From positions 49,456,502 through 49,520,501 of the forward strand of contig CAXKWD010000008.1 of NCBI GenBank assembly GCA_964059195.1: DNA of 64,000 bases. The letters run 5' to 3'. How positions within the stretch are numbered: the stretch's first letter is position 1; the number at the start of each line of letters is the position of its first letter. Under the pieces are notes generated by a model. The model saw nothing but the letters and a program-made list of their open reading frames with translations, had not been told where the DNA came from and did not search any database. This document shows, in pieces, positions 46,197 through 57,402 of this stretch. Position numbers and translations under genes: made by a program. The stretch comes from Ectobius pallidus. Its lineage: Eukaryota > Arthropoda > Insecta > Blattodea > Ectobiidae.

Positions 46197-47152
46197 GGGG
46201 GGAGAGCGTGGAGGGATGGGACGTTTTTACTTTATTAATTTATTTAAATTTTTTGGTTTAATGTAGGCAAAAACTGATTGCATTTCTGAAAACTGCTTGG
46301 CTTCAGAATATAAATATGTTATACTGAAGATTAAAATTTTTATTTACCTTGCAGATAAATAACATTTTTTATATCATTATGAAGTGTCCCATCCCTCCTA
46401 CCTGGGTAGGTGGCATGGGACACTGTTCAAGGAGGTATGGGACAGAGCTTTTGACCCTCAATGTCCATATAAATAACGTTGGAAATCCTTATAAAGTTTA
46501 AAAAAGCCCCTTTTCAATGCATTTAAGTAGAACATAACAACAAGAGAGTTATAATAGGTGACTCGGAACAATAAGTCTCTCAAAAAAAAATTAAGTAAGC
46601 AAGTTCGACTTCCAAATACAGCATGTCTTTAAATCTATCTCTCATATACAAAAATCAACCCATATCACTACAAAATAGAAGAAAAACACTTTAAAATACA
46701 TTTTCAATTTTGCAGGAAATATGGGAGGCTATGTTTCTCATTAAAATGGTGTCCCTTCCCTCCTGCGTAAAAATGTCCCATCCTTCCTGCATTGTAGTTA
46801 TCACATGATTTAGCTTCTAACACCCAAACTATAAGACATAGGCCTTACTTTCAATTGCCCTACACTACTGAAAAGTCAGATCTTTTCATTAGTTACAAAA
46901 TATATATGGTAATTTTCCAATTTTAAAAATTACAAGGCTCTTTAGAAAGCCGGAAAATTTATAATTTATTGACAGAAATGAAGTAAGTTCGTTTTCTCTT
47001 AAAGTTACAGCATAAGATCCACCATACTTTCTAATATAGCAGACTATTGCTGTTGCAAACTTCTGAGGCCAATTTGTTAAGAATTTCAATTGTAGTTTTT
47101 GTATTATATTGAACGCCCCATCCCTCCTGTGTCCCATCCCTCCACATTCGCT
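46197..47152. mobile_element. TIR element with repeated TGTCCCATCCCTCC motif
   Basis: The left end GAGAGCGTGGAGGGATGGGAC and the right end (TGTCCCATCCCTCCACATTCG) are inverted. The motif TCCCATCCCTCC or its complement recurs inside (about 46385, 46415, 46432, 46747, 46786, 47115). No transposase is seen, and the target duplication is unclear. I treat it as a non-autonomous element of unknown family. Confidence 0.65.
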
Positions 47153-47265
47153 AATAAATTATAAACTTGTGAGAAAATAAAAATTTAGCTATAGGCCTAA
47201 CTAGGCTATAAAGTATTAAAAAATTGCTTCCTAGGAAGTCTCATAAGCAAAAACATACACCTTTA

Positions 47266-47738
47266 CTACTTTATTTGCACAAAATGAAAGTTGCTACACA
47301 ATTGAAAAGCAAGCTTTACATTCATCCGCTGAAAAGATGAGGGGTCCAAAGGGTCAGAGGTCAGCTTGTGGCATACTTTCAAACCGACATTCTCAGGAGA
47401 ATTGTCAACTACATACACTCTTCGATAAAAATTATAACATATTAATTCATTGTTATAAAGCACCTCAACTTCATCATGAACAACATCTGAAAATGCGCAT
47501 ATTTTCCTTGCTTCGCCAAAAGGGTTTGGTATACAACATACAAGTAGGCCCTATTTCTTTTTTTGCCACTGATTCCAAGGCATTTCCAGACCTTTCTGTT
47601 GGATTGACTTCCATCAGAAGTAAAGGATACAATTCTAGTCCCAGCTTGTTCCAATGGTATAATTATTTTAATTAATATTTCAGAGATAATATCACCAGGC
47701 ATAGCATTGTACTTTCCATAACGTGATTTTATTTGCAA
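47266..47738 (-). pseudogene. P-element/THAP9-type transposase fragment
   Basis: The frame reads PLEQAGTRIVSFTSDGSQSN then KVWKCLGI, the P transposase pattern around a catalytic Asp in the RNase H fold. After a frameshift near 47450 it gives NSPENVGLKVCHKLTSD and MNVKLAFQL, the next conserved P-element block. Both ends are cut. A related fragment lies at 54280-54660. Confidence 0.8.
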
Positions 47739-47894
47739 ATTTTAACGTTTTTTTTATTTTAAAAAAAGCAAATTTTTATGTTTTTAAAATTAAAACCGAA
47801 ATTTTTACATTTTGATGCATTCCTTAAGTATACAGTCAGTTCACGATTATCCATTGATGGCTTATCCATGCGTGAAAATTTGAATTTCCACTCA

Positions 47895-47998
47895 CTTATT
47901 TCAAGTTTCCCGCACTTCATTTTGAATTTCCTGGACTTCATTTCAGATTTCCAGCACTTTATCTCCAATCTCCCGCACTTTATTTCGTCAGATTTCTC
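47895..47998. repeat. Minisatellite, about 22-bp unit
   Basis: Units such as TTTCCCGCACTTCATTTTGAA, TTTCCTGGACTTCATTTCAGA and TTTCCAGCACTTTATCTCCAA follow each other, about four to five degenerate copies. Confidence 0.75.
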
Positions 47999-49932
47999 CT
48001 TTCACGCATTTAATTTTGGCATATGCACAATGGGAACCTTTTTGTCAGCGACTCCCGATAGGTGGCAGCAGGGCCACACAAGGTCCAAGCGTGTCGTCAG
48101 CTGTGCATTGAACATAATGGAACAGACTATTTAAACATCAGTCAGAATGCCAGAAAACATACTGTGCCGATCCTCTGTGTACACATATACTTTACGAAAA
48201 CTATGGTTATAAAATATAAAGAAGATTAAACGGATGCTAATAGTTAATAATCTATGAGTTCCTTCAAATCTCCTCGCTCAACACTTTCACATCCTTAGAA
48301 TTGACTCATTATCTTAATCATTTTTACAAAGAATCTTCATCAATTGGACAAGATTCACTTATGTACAGTTGCTAGAAACAGAAAGTTCGCCCAGCAGGAA
48401 GCTCAACCATTTATTCTCTTTCAAACAGAATTACTTCTTAAAAAGGAATGGACAGTATGTGATAAATACAACTTACTTAATTTATTAACTTTATAACAAA
48501 AATTCACATATTTCTGTTTCACATTTATTATAATTTGTATAATAAAATAATGAATATTTTGTTTAAACGGAATTTGTAAGTTTTCATTACAAACATTAAA
48601 ACAAATCAAAAAATTGAAGCACTTGCAAAACTAAATTATTCTTACAGGCATTGGTGGTTCTTGTAAATTGAAGACTTTTAAAAATATTTATTATAAAGAA
48701 GACGTCAAAGCATATGTTTCCTTTCTATACTGGCAATTGCCGATGGCTATTTTTCCCCTCTAAATAAAAAAAAATCAACTACACTGTTATTAAATACAAC
48801 TCACTTTTATAATGCACACTGATGATATTAAAACACTATATTAGAACTGAAATTACCGATGCACGTGGATATTTTAACTCGAATCGAAGAGGACAAAGTA
48901 TTTTGAATTATTAGCATATGTGTACCCAGTAGATGAATAACAATTCCCTGCGAGCCATAATTCTGAAACATATGTAATATAATTCTAAAACAAAAAGTAT
49001 GAACCTTTGACATTAAAAATATTACGCATATAGGCCTATAGTAATAATCACAAGAAAATCATTCATACTTTATTTCCTTATTTTGGCATTTCAGCTTCTT
49101 TCAAATTATGTTGACTTCATGAAAAGAATGTTACTAATATGATACACTACTCAAATACTATTATTTGCATTTGTTTTCCACACAAAAAAATAATGACAGC
49201 TATAATTCTGGAGCATCTATTATTCGTAAGCCTCTACAGGATATTTAGAAGCAAGCAAACATAACCTAAAATTATTTCTAAAATATCAATGATAATAGAA
49301 ACAAAATATTTACACATTTATATCCAAGTCCTTTACTTTCTATAACTATTGTGTTATATTAATCACATACTAGCATCTGTTTACCACACAGTAAATTCAT
49401 AACGGAAAGCTGAAATATATAAAGAATATTATGAAAGCAAACAACCATGAACCTAAATTACTTTTTAAAAATGATTTACAGTATAAATAACTTTTTTACA
49501 TATGGTTATAATAATGGGACGTTTTCTTTGTGAAGTACTGTACAATAATTTTAAATACGTTTCAAAAAATTTGAATTATTTCTTCACCATTTAAGGAATA
49601 AAAAATTCATCGCGATATACAGGAATAACTTAAATATTTTGAATTATTTGTCACTAAGCTATACATGTCTCTGCCACAGCAAAATAATTATTGTTCCCGT
49701 TTTTGATGACAACCCCCAAGGGTTATTTTCAACATAATATAACCAATTATTACTTTAGACAGACATTAATTCGTTAATTCTTTTAAAAAATCAATACTTT
49801 TTTCTGGCGATCTCACACCCTCCTAGGCAGAATATTGGTACCTGATTTCTGGAATATAAGTGACGACAAAGTGCGGGAATTTCAAAATCTCACACCCAGT
49901 TAATTCCAACATTTGGATTGTCCCTTTTTTCT
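47999..49932. other. Intron, AT-rich, nothing recognised
   Basis: No coherent ORF, exon, TIR pair or tandem array was found in this stretch. Confidence 0.4.
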
Positions 49933-50183
49933 ATTCCGGGGTGTGCGAGCAAAGAGAGTTAAGTCCACTTTCTTGTTACTGAGAATTAGAGTGACTTAAC
50001 ACACTATACCAGCCCAACATAGCTTTAGAGATGGATAAACCCATGAGGCACACATCCATAATTACCGTACAATTTTGAATATGACTTACTGGACTTAACA
50101 CAAATGTAGAGAACATTTTTATGGTCATATCTCAATTTTTTAGGATGGTGGACTTAACTCTCTTTGCCCGTGCACCCCAGAAT
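49933..50183. mobile_element. 251-bp MITE with 36-bp TIRs
   Basis: ATTCCGGGGTGTGCGAGCAA at the left and ATTCTGGGGTGCACGGGCAA as the complement of the right end both go on with AGAGAGTTAAGTCCAC. Inside, GACTTAACAC recurs. The family is unknown. Confidence 0.8.
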
Positions 50184-50652
50184 TATTCGTGCATGTCATG
50201 GTCTCAATTAACACTGATAATTAATCGGAAGATCACTGTAGTTTTAAATAATCCTCCTAGAACAGACACAAGAACATACTTAAGAGAAAGAAATTTGGCT
50301 ACAATGGTTACTTTTTCATTTGAAAGTTAAATAGCCTAAGGTACCGGTATTAAAATAATACTTGCTTGAGTGCTTGATTTCTAGCATTTTACTTTTGATT
50401 TTTGTACATGTAGCCTGGTGTATCGATATTGTACCCAGGTTTGTACTTTTTTTTTTAATGTATTATATTGTGAATATGACTGATATAAACATGTGTTCAT
50501 ATGGGTAAACATTAAAGTGCTGTATGGTTAATTGACTCCTTTGCATTTTAATGTATGTATATTAATAAGAATATATGCTAAAATAAAATAAGTGGCTTAT
50601 CTTTGAAAATTATTCTTTAACTAAACAATTAGTAAAATTTCATTATTAAAGA

Positions 50653-50775
50653 TAACACCGATTTCGAAAAAAAGTAACACTATGCTTGGGAAAAAACTCT
50701 ATTTTCAGGGAAAAATAACACCGCTTTTGGGAAAAAACAACACCACTTTTGGGAAAAATAACACTGCTTTTGACC
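50653..50775. repeat. Short tandem array, about 22-bp unit
   Basis: AACACCGCTTTTGGGAAAAA-type units occur about five times with changes and one expanded spacer. Confidence 0.75.
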
Positions 50776-51599
50776 AAATAGTAAACACACCTTTTGCATT
50801 TCCTTACTTATAGGGAGTAAAAAGAACTGATACATTTATAGAAAATACCATACATTTTTATCACACATATCAGATGTTTCTGTACTGAGCAAATGACATT
50901 GTGTCAGATTGACAATACGTTGCCTCAGAACGAGAAGGTGATTAATGATTATGGAAGCTTATTATTCCAACAGTTTTCAATATGCACAAACTTGCTTTTC
51001 CCTCCCTACCATGCTCGCAAATGCCAGACTACTGGTGGGGAACACACAGGGGTATACTGTAGGCCTATAAGATTTGTACATTCTTGTCATTCTTAAAATT
51101 TGTGTGATGCTGCATTATATATTTTGCAAATAGAAATTCAAAAGAACATCCACAAAAAAAAATTAAAATTGGGTGCGTGGAATGCCACATGACAGAAGTG
51201 AAACTTCTTTGGCAACGTTGAGAGTGAAATAGTGAAATTATATCGAACGGAAGAAGGAAATCATCTGAATAAAATAAAAAATTCACATTTTCGGCATTTT
51301 AAATCGAATACGTATGAAACAATAACACAGTTTTGATGAACTAATGCCCAAACTGTCCCTGATCGTAGCCATTGTGTTTGTTTACATGAACGGGACACTT
51401 TGGTTAAGTTTCTGAGAATGTTAGTGACGTGCAAACGATCCTCACGCAACGAGTAGAGTGATCTATAATAGTGAAGGGCTCACCATGCCACTAGCTCGAA
51501 GCAGTAATAGCCCCCCAAACAATGCATGATACCTTTCCCCTGTGCGCTCCCTTGGCCCCACTCTTTTGATAACAACTCTATGCTTGCTACTTACCCCCA

Positions 51600-51945
51600 C
51601 TACTTTCGTGATGATTTTGTTCCTAACGCTAGAGCGTAGTTCAACTTTTGGTTAGCTCTCGATTTACTCCTAGCACGCCTAAAGAAGTTTCATTTCAAAA
51701 ATATTTTACAAATTAGCCTACCTTTTAGTTGTGGGTAGACAAAATAACGTATAAGTGCACAGATTACTGAATGAAATGTAGGTATGCAGCCATTGCTCTG
51801 TTCGTTTTCTGCACGGTTCGCCGTTCTTTAATAACATTACTTTCATGATGATTTTGTTCGTAACACTAGAGCATAACGCAACTTTGGGTTAGCTCTCGAT
51901 TTACTCTTAGTGCCCGTAAAGAAGTTTCACTTCAAAAACTGTTTC
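51600..51945. repeat. Direct repeat of about 105 bp
   Basis: 51603-51705 and 51840-51945 share CGTGATGATTTTGTT, GTTAGCTCTCGATTTACTC and AAGAAGTTTCA blocks at about 85 percent identity. The rest of 50776-52204 is AT-rich intron with no gene. Confidence 0.75.
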
Positions 51946-52204
51946 TATCATAGAATATTTAACCAACCCCATCCAATACAAAAATCATGTTTTAGCATAA
52001 GAATGCAATCAATTACAAAAAGAATCTTAGATTTTATTTTCATTTCATTGATTTATTAAGGTACCAATTTTCTAATAAATAAATGCAGAAGAATGCAATT
52101 TAGTATATAAGTTTTCTGGTAAATTCTAACAGTACAAAATTATTTTAATGGTGGGAAATTAAGACTACATATTTTTTTTCTTTTGCATGTAATAAATAAT
52201 GAAG

Positions 52205-52320
52205 CTGAACTTGGATAAAGACAACTATCTCCTAAGCATCCAAAAATTAAAAGAGAGAGAAGTTTCTGAGGTCCTTCACCAGATTCTAGACAAGCAATCT
52301 TTGGATGTGAAAAATGAAAG
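52205..52320 (+). CDS. Neprilysin-like (peptidase M13) next exon
   Basis: The exon continues the frame of the exon at 44342-44518 in phase 0: LNLDKDNYLLSIQKLKEREV and then ILDKQSLDVKNER. In M13 proteins the YY.G segment is followed by a D/NYL.N...L block and a K..W end before the NAYY region, which fits. The acceptor is AATGAAG after a pyrimidine tract, and the donor is GAAAG|GTATTT with phase 2. It is only 38 codons, so support comes from order, phase and strand more than from length. The intron between the two exons is 7.7 kb. Confidence 0.7.
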
Positions 52321-53100
52321 GTATTTGAAAATATGTTCAATTTGTATTCTAATATAAAAAATGAATGTTTTTAAATAGGATTAAGCATTAATTGTATATG
52401 ATAGAAGTATTCATAACTTTACTTTCGTCACATGCAGCCTTTTGCTGCAGAGATAACCATTAATATCATACCCCTTCTTATATGTTATCCCAGTCACTTT
52501 CCAGCATAATGAATAGCATAATGAATGGAAGAGAAAGTGTGATGACTGAGGTAGTTCATTGGTTCCGCTGCTAGGTAGCAGTTACTCCATTAGAGATTTG
52601 CGGAAGCAAGGTTACTTTGGACAGTATAGGAAAAATTGCAAACACTCTTAAACAAAATAATACTGAAAGGGTTTGCCCCTCTGGCGTTAAGTGGAATAAT
52701 CCAAATGAAACGTTGCAGTCCCCATCATTGGTACTCCAGGCCTCGGATAGTTCAGTCCAGTGTTAAATTCTGTTTTCCTGGCCTGGAAGTGTAGCTTGTT
52801 AGCCTGTTTAAATTCCTCTCTGTGTCTCACATTTAAGTGCATCACAATGAATAAGTGTGCCGGCAGTGATTTTTTAATTTTATTCTGTTCTGCTTTACTT
52901 ATGGCATTCAGTCATTTAGCCAGTTTGAGTTCTTCAGTGATACAAGTTTTAGGTTAAGTTAGCCTAAAGTTATCGTCACCAACACTTAACACAAATACCC
53001 AACACATGAATTCACTGCAGGACTAGTTTTGGAATAATGTCACTCACGTGTTCCCTGCAACAGCTGAATTCACAATAACGAACACTAATGCTGTCAATGC
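52321..53100. other. Intron, nothing recognised
   Basis: No exon matching the next expected M13 segment (NAYY) was found on the plus strand. Confidence 0.4.
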
Positions 53101-53174
53101 TGTCCAGACGTTCATAAAATAAGTCATCCTATAAGCTTTTTCACATGAAAGTTTCTTTACAATGATACTTTCCA

Positions 53175-53491
53175 ACTAAACTAAACTCCGTGGCGCTACA
53201 TCCCTGGAGGAACTTGGCCAACCACCCGACCGTTGCGTCATCTCCCGTAAGCAGATGGCAGGATTGGGGGGCATGTGGTCAGCATGCAAACACCCACGGC
53301 CGTTAATGGTGGTTTTCTTGACCGGAGCCGCTACTTCTCTATCAAGTAGCTCCTCAATTTTGAATCACGAGGCTGAGTGCACCCCTACCAGATCTCCCTA
53401 CCTCAGAAAAATCCGAGGAGGTACCGGGAATCGAACCTGGGCCGACGGATCTGTAGTCAGCGACGCTAACCACAAGACCATGCCGGCGGCC
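53175..53491 (-). mobile_element. tRNA-derived SINE (family 1), complete
   Basis: Flanked by 13-bp duplications ATGATACTTTCCA (53162-53174 and 53492-53504). On the minus strand the head has GTGGTTAGCGTCGCTGACT (A-box region) and GGTTCGATTCCC (B box). The tail is TTTAG repeats. It entered the P-element fossil. Confidence 0.95.
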
Positions 53492-54674
53492 ATGATACTT
53501 TCCATCTGCATGAAAACACTCAAGATGTCTTTCAATGGATGAGTTAGCGCTACTATAATCCCTAATCTGTGTACATAATGCAACTGATATATTATTATCT
53601 TCAGGATTTTCATGGATGAGTGCGATACATTGTTTGCATTTTGTTACTTTTTTTAGCTTTCTAACTACATAACCAGCCAGGTGGTAAACTAAGCACACCT
53701 TAAGAGCATTATTTTTAGCGAGTTCTGATAGTTTTGTTTCCCACGTGAAACATAATGCCATTATCTTTAAGATCCAATTAACTTTTATTAGCACTTTCTA
53801 CTTTTATCTCCTTTTCTTTATTCTTCTGTTCTAAATCTTTAGCTAAAATCCTCAGCTGATTAATTACGATGTTAAAGAATATTCCTTGAGGAATTCACAA
53901 TCACCCCCTGAAGACATAGAGAGCTTTACTGGAATGTAAATACACCATAACATAATTGTTGATGGGTGGTCATCACAACTTAGGGACCTTAAAATCCCAA
54001 AATGGCATCCCAGCAGGTCCTGATTAAACTTTGCTGTGAGAACATAACAAAATCCTTGTTCCCACAAATATTCTGAGACTTGTTCTTTCAGTTGTAACTC
54101 TTAGTGATGGCAGAGTTCTTTCTGAGGCAAAATTGTGTTTAATAAATGCTCATGTACCGGTACTTTCGATAATGTGCATCTGATAGATGCACTTAACTCA
54201 AAGGTCTCTGGTGAATCGCTCTGTTGACTTGCTACCTTACAATCAAGGTGACTTTATATCCCTATAAAATTGTATTCCATTGTCCTTGGAATTGCTACAC
54301 AATTGAAAAGCAAGCTTTTAATTCATCTGCTGATAAGATGAGGGGTCCAAATGGCCAGAGATTAGCTTGTGGCATATTTTCAAACCAACATTCTCAGGAG
54401 AATGGTCAACTACATACACTCTTCGATAAAAATTATAACTTATTAATTCATTGTTATAAAACACCACAACTTCATCATGAACAGCATCCGAAAATGCTCA
54501 TATTTTCCTTGCTTCATCAAAAGGGTTTGGTACACAAGTATTTCTTTTTTGCCACTGATTCCAAGGCATTTCCAGACATTTTTGTTGGATTGACTTCCAT
54601 CAGAAGTAAAAGGTACAATTCTAGCCCCAGCTTCTTCCAATTGTATAATTATCTGCATTAATGATTCAGATGTA

Positions 54675-55183
54675 CTGTATTGGCCCGAATATAAGACGAT
54701 GATTTTTCCCTGAAAATGTGCTTTTAAAAACTATATTCGTCTTATACGCGGAGCCTAAGACTCAGCAACTCTCCATTCCCGTATGCAGCTCTGCACGTGG
54801 GCAACGGGTATCCCCAAGCAAGAAGTGACGTGCGTCTGACCCAAGGTCAACACCGCGCGGAAATTACCAAACTTTACCGAACTTCGTGCTTCTGTTTGTA
54901 CTTCACCAGGACCTTCTGATCACTCCTGACTGCACTGTTACTTGCCTGCGCGTCTCTATTATCTACATGTAAATCTTTTGTTTGACCACCAGTCATGGCA
55001 GACAATGTGGAAAAGAAAGCATCTTCATTGTGTCAATGCGTAAATAAAGGCGAGAGAAGTTACGACATGAACTTCAAAATTCTGTTTTATGTGAAGCAAA
55101 ATGTATTAATAAGCTATTTTACTTATTTTTTCGTAACTACCCTTCAAAAATTCAGGGTCGTCTTATTTTCGGGCCAATACGGT
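54675..55183. mobile_element. Pogo-like MITE (509 bp)
   Basis: TA flanks both ends (54673-54674, 55184-55185). The ends CTGTATTGGCCCGAATATAAG and CCGTATTGGCCCGAAAATAAG (inverted) form the TIR. The plus strand keeps an ATG with MADNVEKK and SYDMNFK, which resembles the start of a pogo/Tigger transposase, then the frame is lost. Confidence 0.85.
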
Positions 55184-55589
55184 AATATCATCAAGCATAG
55201 CAATGCAACTTGCATAAACTGCTACTGGTTGAACCCAATTATGCAACAATGGTACAAACATGAACACCGATGCATGATTTACTATTTGTTTCTTGCAATT
55301 GTCTGGAGTACGTTCCCCTAAATCAATGAAACCATAAATTGTGTACCTTACCTTACAAAGGGGCTAAGTGGCAAAACTAAGTTTCTGAGATAATCAACAA
55401 TCCTCTAAAGCAACTTTGCAACCACACTATTTTTAATTTCACTTAGTGTTTTTGTAGGGCAATGCAGGATACCATGTACCACCATTGTATAGTAAAATAT
55501 CATTTTTTAAAATTTGGCCGTTAGCCTCATTGTAAGGTCAGGTACCGGTACATAATTTTCAGAGTACCGTTGTTGAATTTTATTTCCTC

Positions 55590-56990
55590 TTTAAGTTTGA
55601 CTCCTGGATTCTAGGTTGATGTGGAAAGGGCACATTGAAAACAAGGTGATTAAGGCCAGCAACATTCTGTGGGCCTGTCGGAGGGGCTTTGGTGTGAGGT
55701 GGGGACTCAAACCATGTGTGGTTTATTGGCTCTATGTCTCCATCACTAGGTCCTCCATCACCTATGCTTCAGTCATATGGTAGCCATGTGTTAAGACACA
55801 GGCTACCAAGACTAAATTAAATAAAATCCAATGCCTAGCATGTTTGGGGATTATTGGAGCCTTTACACCACCCCGCTCAGTGCCCTGGAGGTGCTGCTTG
55901 GCTTACCTCCTTTGGACCTGGTTATTCAAGGAGAGGCTGGAGTGACTGCTCATCGTCTCTGGAGTTTAAGTTGTTGGTGACTTCAGAAGTCACAGCATAT
56001 CCTTGCGATCAGCTGTGACAATATGAAGCCAAATTATAACTTTGACTCTGTATATAGGGTCAGTATTCTGCCCATAGAGGAATGGTCTTGTGGCCCATGA
56101 GCTCCTGAGTGTGTCAAGGGGCTTGTCTGGTATACGGACGGCTCCAAGACAGACAAAAGAACTGGGGCTGGCATTTATGGGCCTAAGACAAGGCTATCGT
56201 ACTCTTTGGGAGGTTATACTACAGTATTCCAGGTTGAAATATTTGCTATTTTGGTCTGTGCTTATATTTTAGGGATGTCTTGGTTGCATGGTCGGATTAG
56301 TATCTGTTCTGACAGCCAAGCTGTCCTGAAGGCACTATGTGCCAGTACATCAAGGTATGAGAGTGCCAAAAAACTTTGGATATTCTCTGCTCCCACCGAC
56401 CAATATAACTCTGCTGGGTCCCTGGGCATGTGGGAATCAGAGGAAATGAACCAGCTGACAAACTAGCAAGGGAGGGCTCGGCCAATGCTTTTATTGGACC
56501 AGAACCTTCCTTGATATCACTCCAAGAAGAGCCAGATGTGAGGTTCTAGACTGGATAACACTTCAACGTGGCACTTCATGGAGTAATCTTACTACTGCTA
56601 GGCACTCTTGGTCCATGATCAAGGAACCTAGCAAGAAGAACAGCAGGATTCTGCTAACCTTTAACCGGGTTCAACTTAGAAGTGTAGTTGGCCTGTTAAG
56701 AGGACACAACACCCTAAAGAGACACCTACATGTGATGAAGCATAGGAAGTGTGGTAGAGAGTGCAAAGAACTTGCTACAATCAGACACTTTCTCCTGGGC
56801 TCGGATAAACTGAGACCAGATCTTCAGCAAAAAATATTTGCAATGCCATGAAAGTATTTGGACCATATGGGCATTTAAGACCATTTACTAAATTTCTTAG
56901 ATGGGACTCTGAGGGGAGAGGCAGCAGTTTGCATCTCATACAATATCTGTATGCTTTGGGCAACTTGAATTTCAACAGTAAAAGGAATTC
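55590..56990 (+). pseudogene. LINE fragment with RNase H (I/R1/LOA-type)
   Basis: It starts in the RT thumb region (RLMWKGHIENKVIKASNILW) and passes through frames with many breaks. It then reaches RNase H with LVWYTDGSKTD (catalytic Asp), FQVEIFAILVCA (Glu) and ICSDSQAVLKAL (Asp). A C-terminal knuckle-like region (KCGRECKELATIRHFLLG) ends it. RNase H is a mark of the I, R1 and LOA group of LINEs. It was inserted into the P-element fossil. Confidence 0.8.
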
Positions 56991-57402
56991 AGTGTTATAT
57001 TACATCCCTTTATTATTTTTTAATTGGTGTTTCTTAATCATTGTGCCTGTAATTAATTTCTGCTTTTTGCTCAATTTAGGATAAGCAAATAACTGTCCCT
57101 GAGCTGCTTTTATATTCTTATCTCTCAGTTGTTTCTCCAGCACATTAATTCTTGCATTTGCTACTTTCAGTTTGTTCCTCAGTTGAGCAGCTTTGTGATC
57201 TTGCCTCTTTACTTTTCTTTTTAACAATGCTATTGTTTAGTCAGCTGTTGCCTGGTACAAAATTCTGAACAGTTTTCACTTTCTGTCAAACACATTTCCA
57301 CTCTGTAATGATCTTTTGGCAGGTGCTTTCTGATTTGAGAAATATTTTGGCAAGTCTGGGAATATGTAAGGAACTGATCCAGCTTTTAGCCCCACCTAAC
57401 TA

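Larger units (their letters stand above)
53101..57400 (-). pseudogene. P-element/THAP transposase fossil split by three insertions
   Basis: Read from high to low coordinates, P-element blocks appear in protein order. They are a THAP end (AGSVPYIFPDLPK, about 57380), a coiled coil (KRKVKRQDHKAAQLRNKLKV, 57235-57000), GFIDLGERTPDNCKK (about 55320), TSDGSQSNKNVWKCLGI (about 54600), SPENVGLKICHKL (about 54400), LTAKFNQDLLGCHFG (about 54030), and a C-terminal VYHLAGYVVRKLKKVTKC (about 53680). Frames shift often. The gaps are filled by an RNase H LINE, a pogo-like MITE and a SINE. P transposases cut and paste with GTP as cofactor. This copy is dead. Confidence 0.85.

Noticed and set aside
50653..50775. 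CRISPR-like array
   Set aside because: Units are degenerate, spacers are not unique sequences of equal length and the DNA is of an animal.
53354..53794. Single 146-codon gene
   Set aside because: It is a chimera of P-element C-terminus and antisense SINE created by the insertion.
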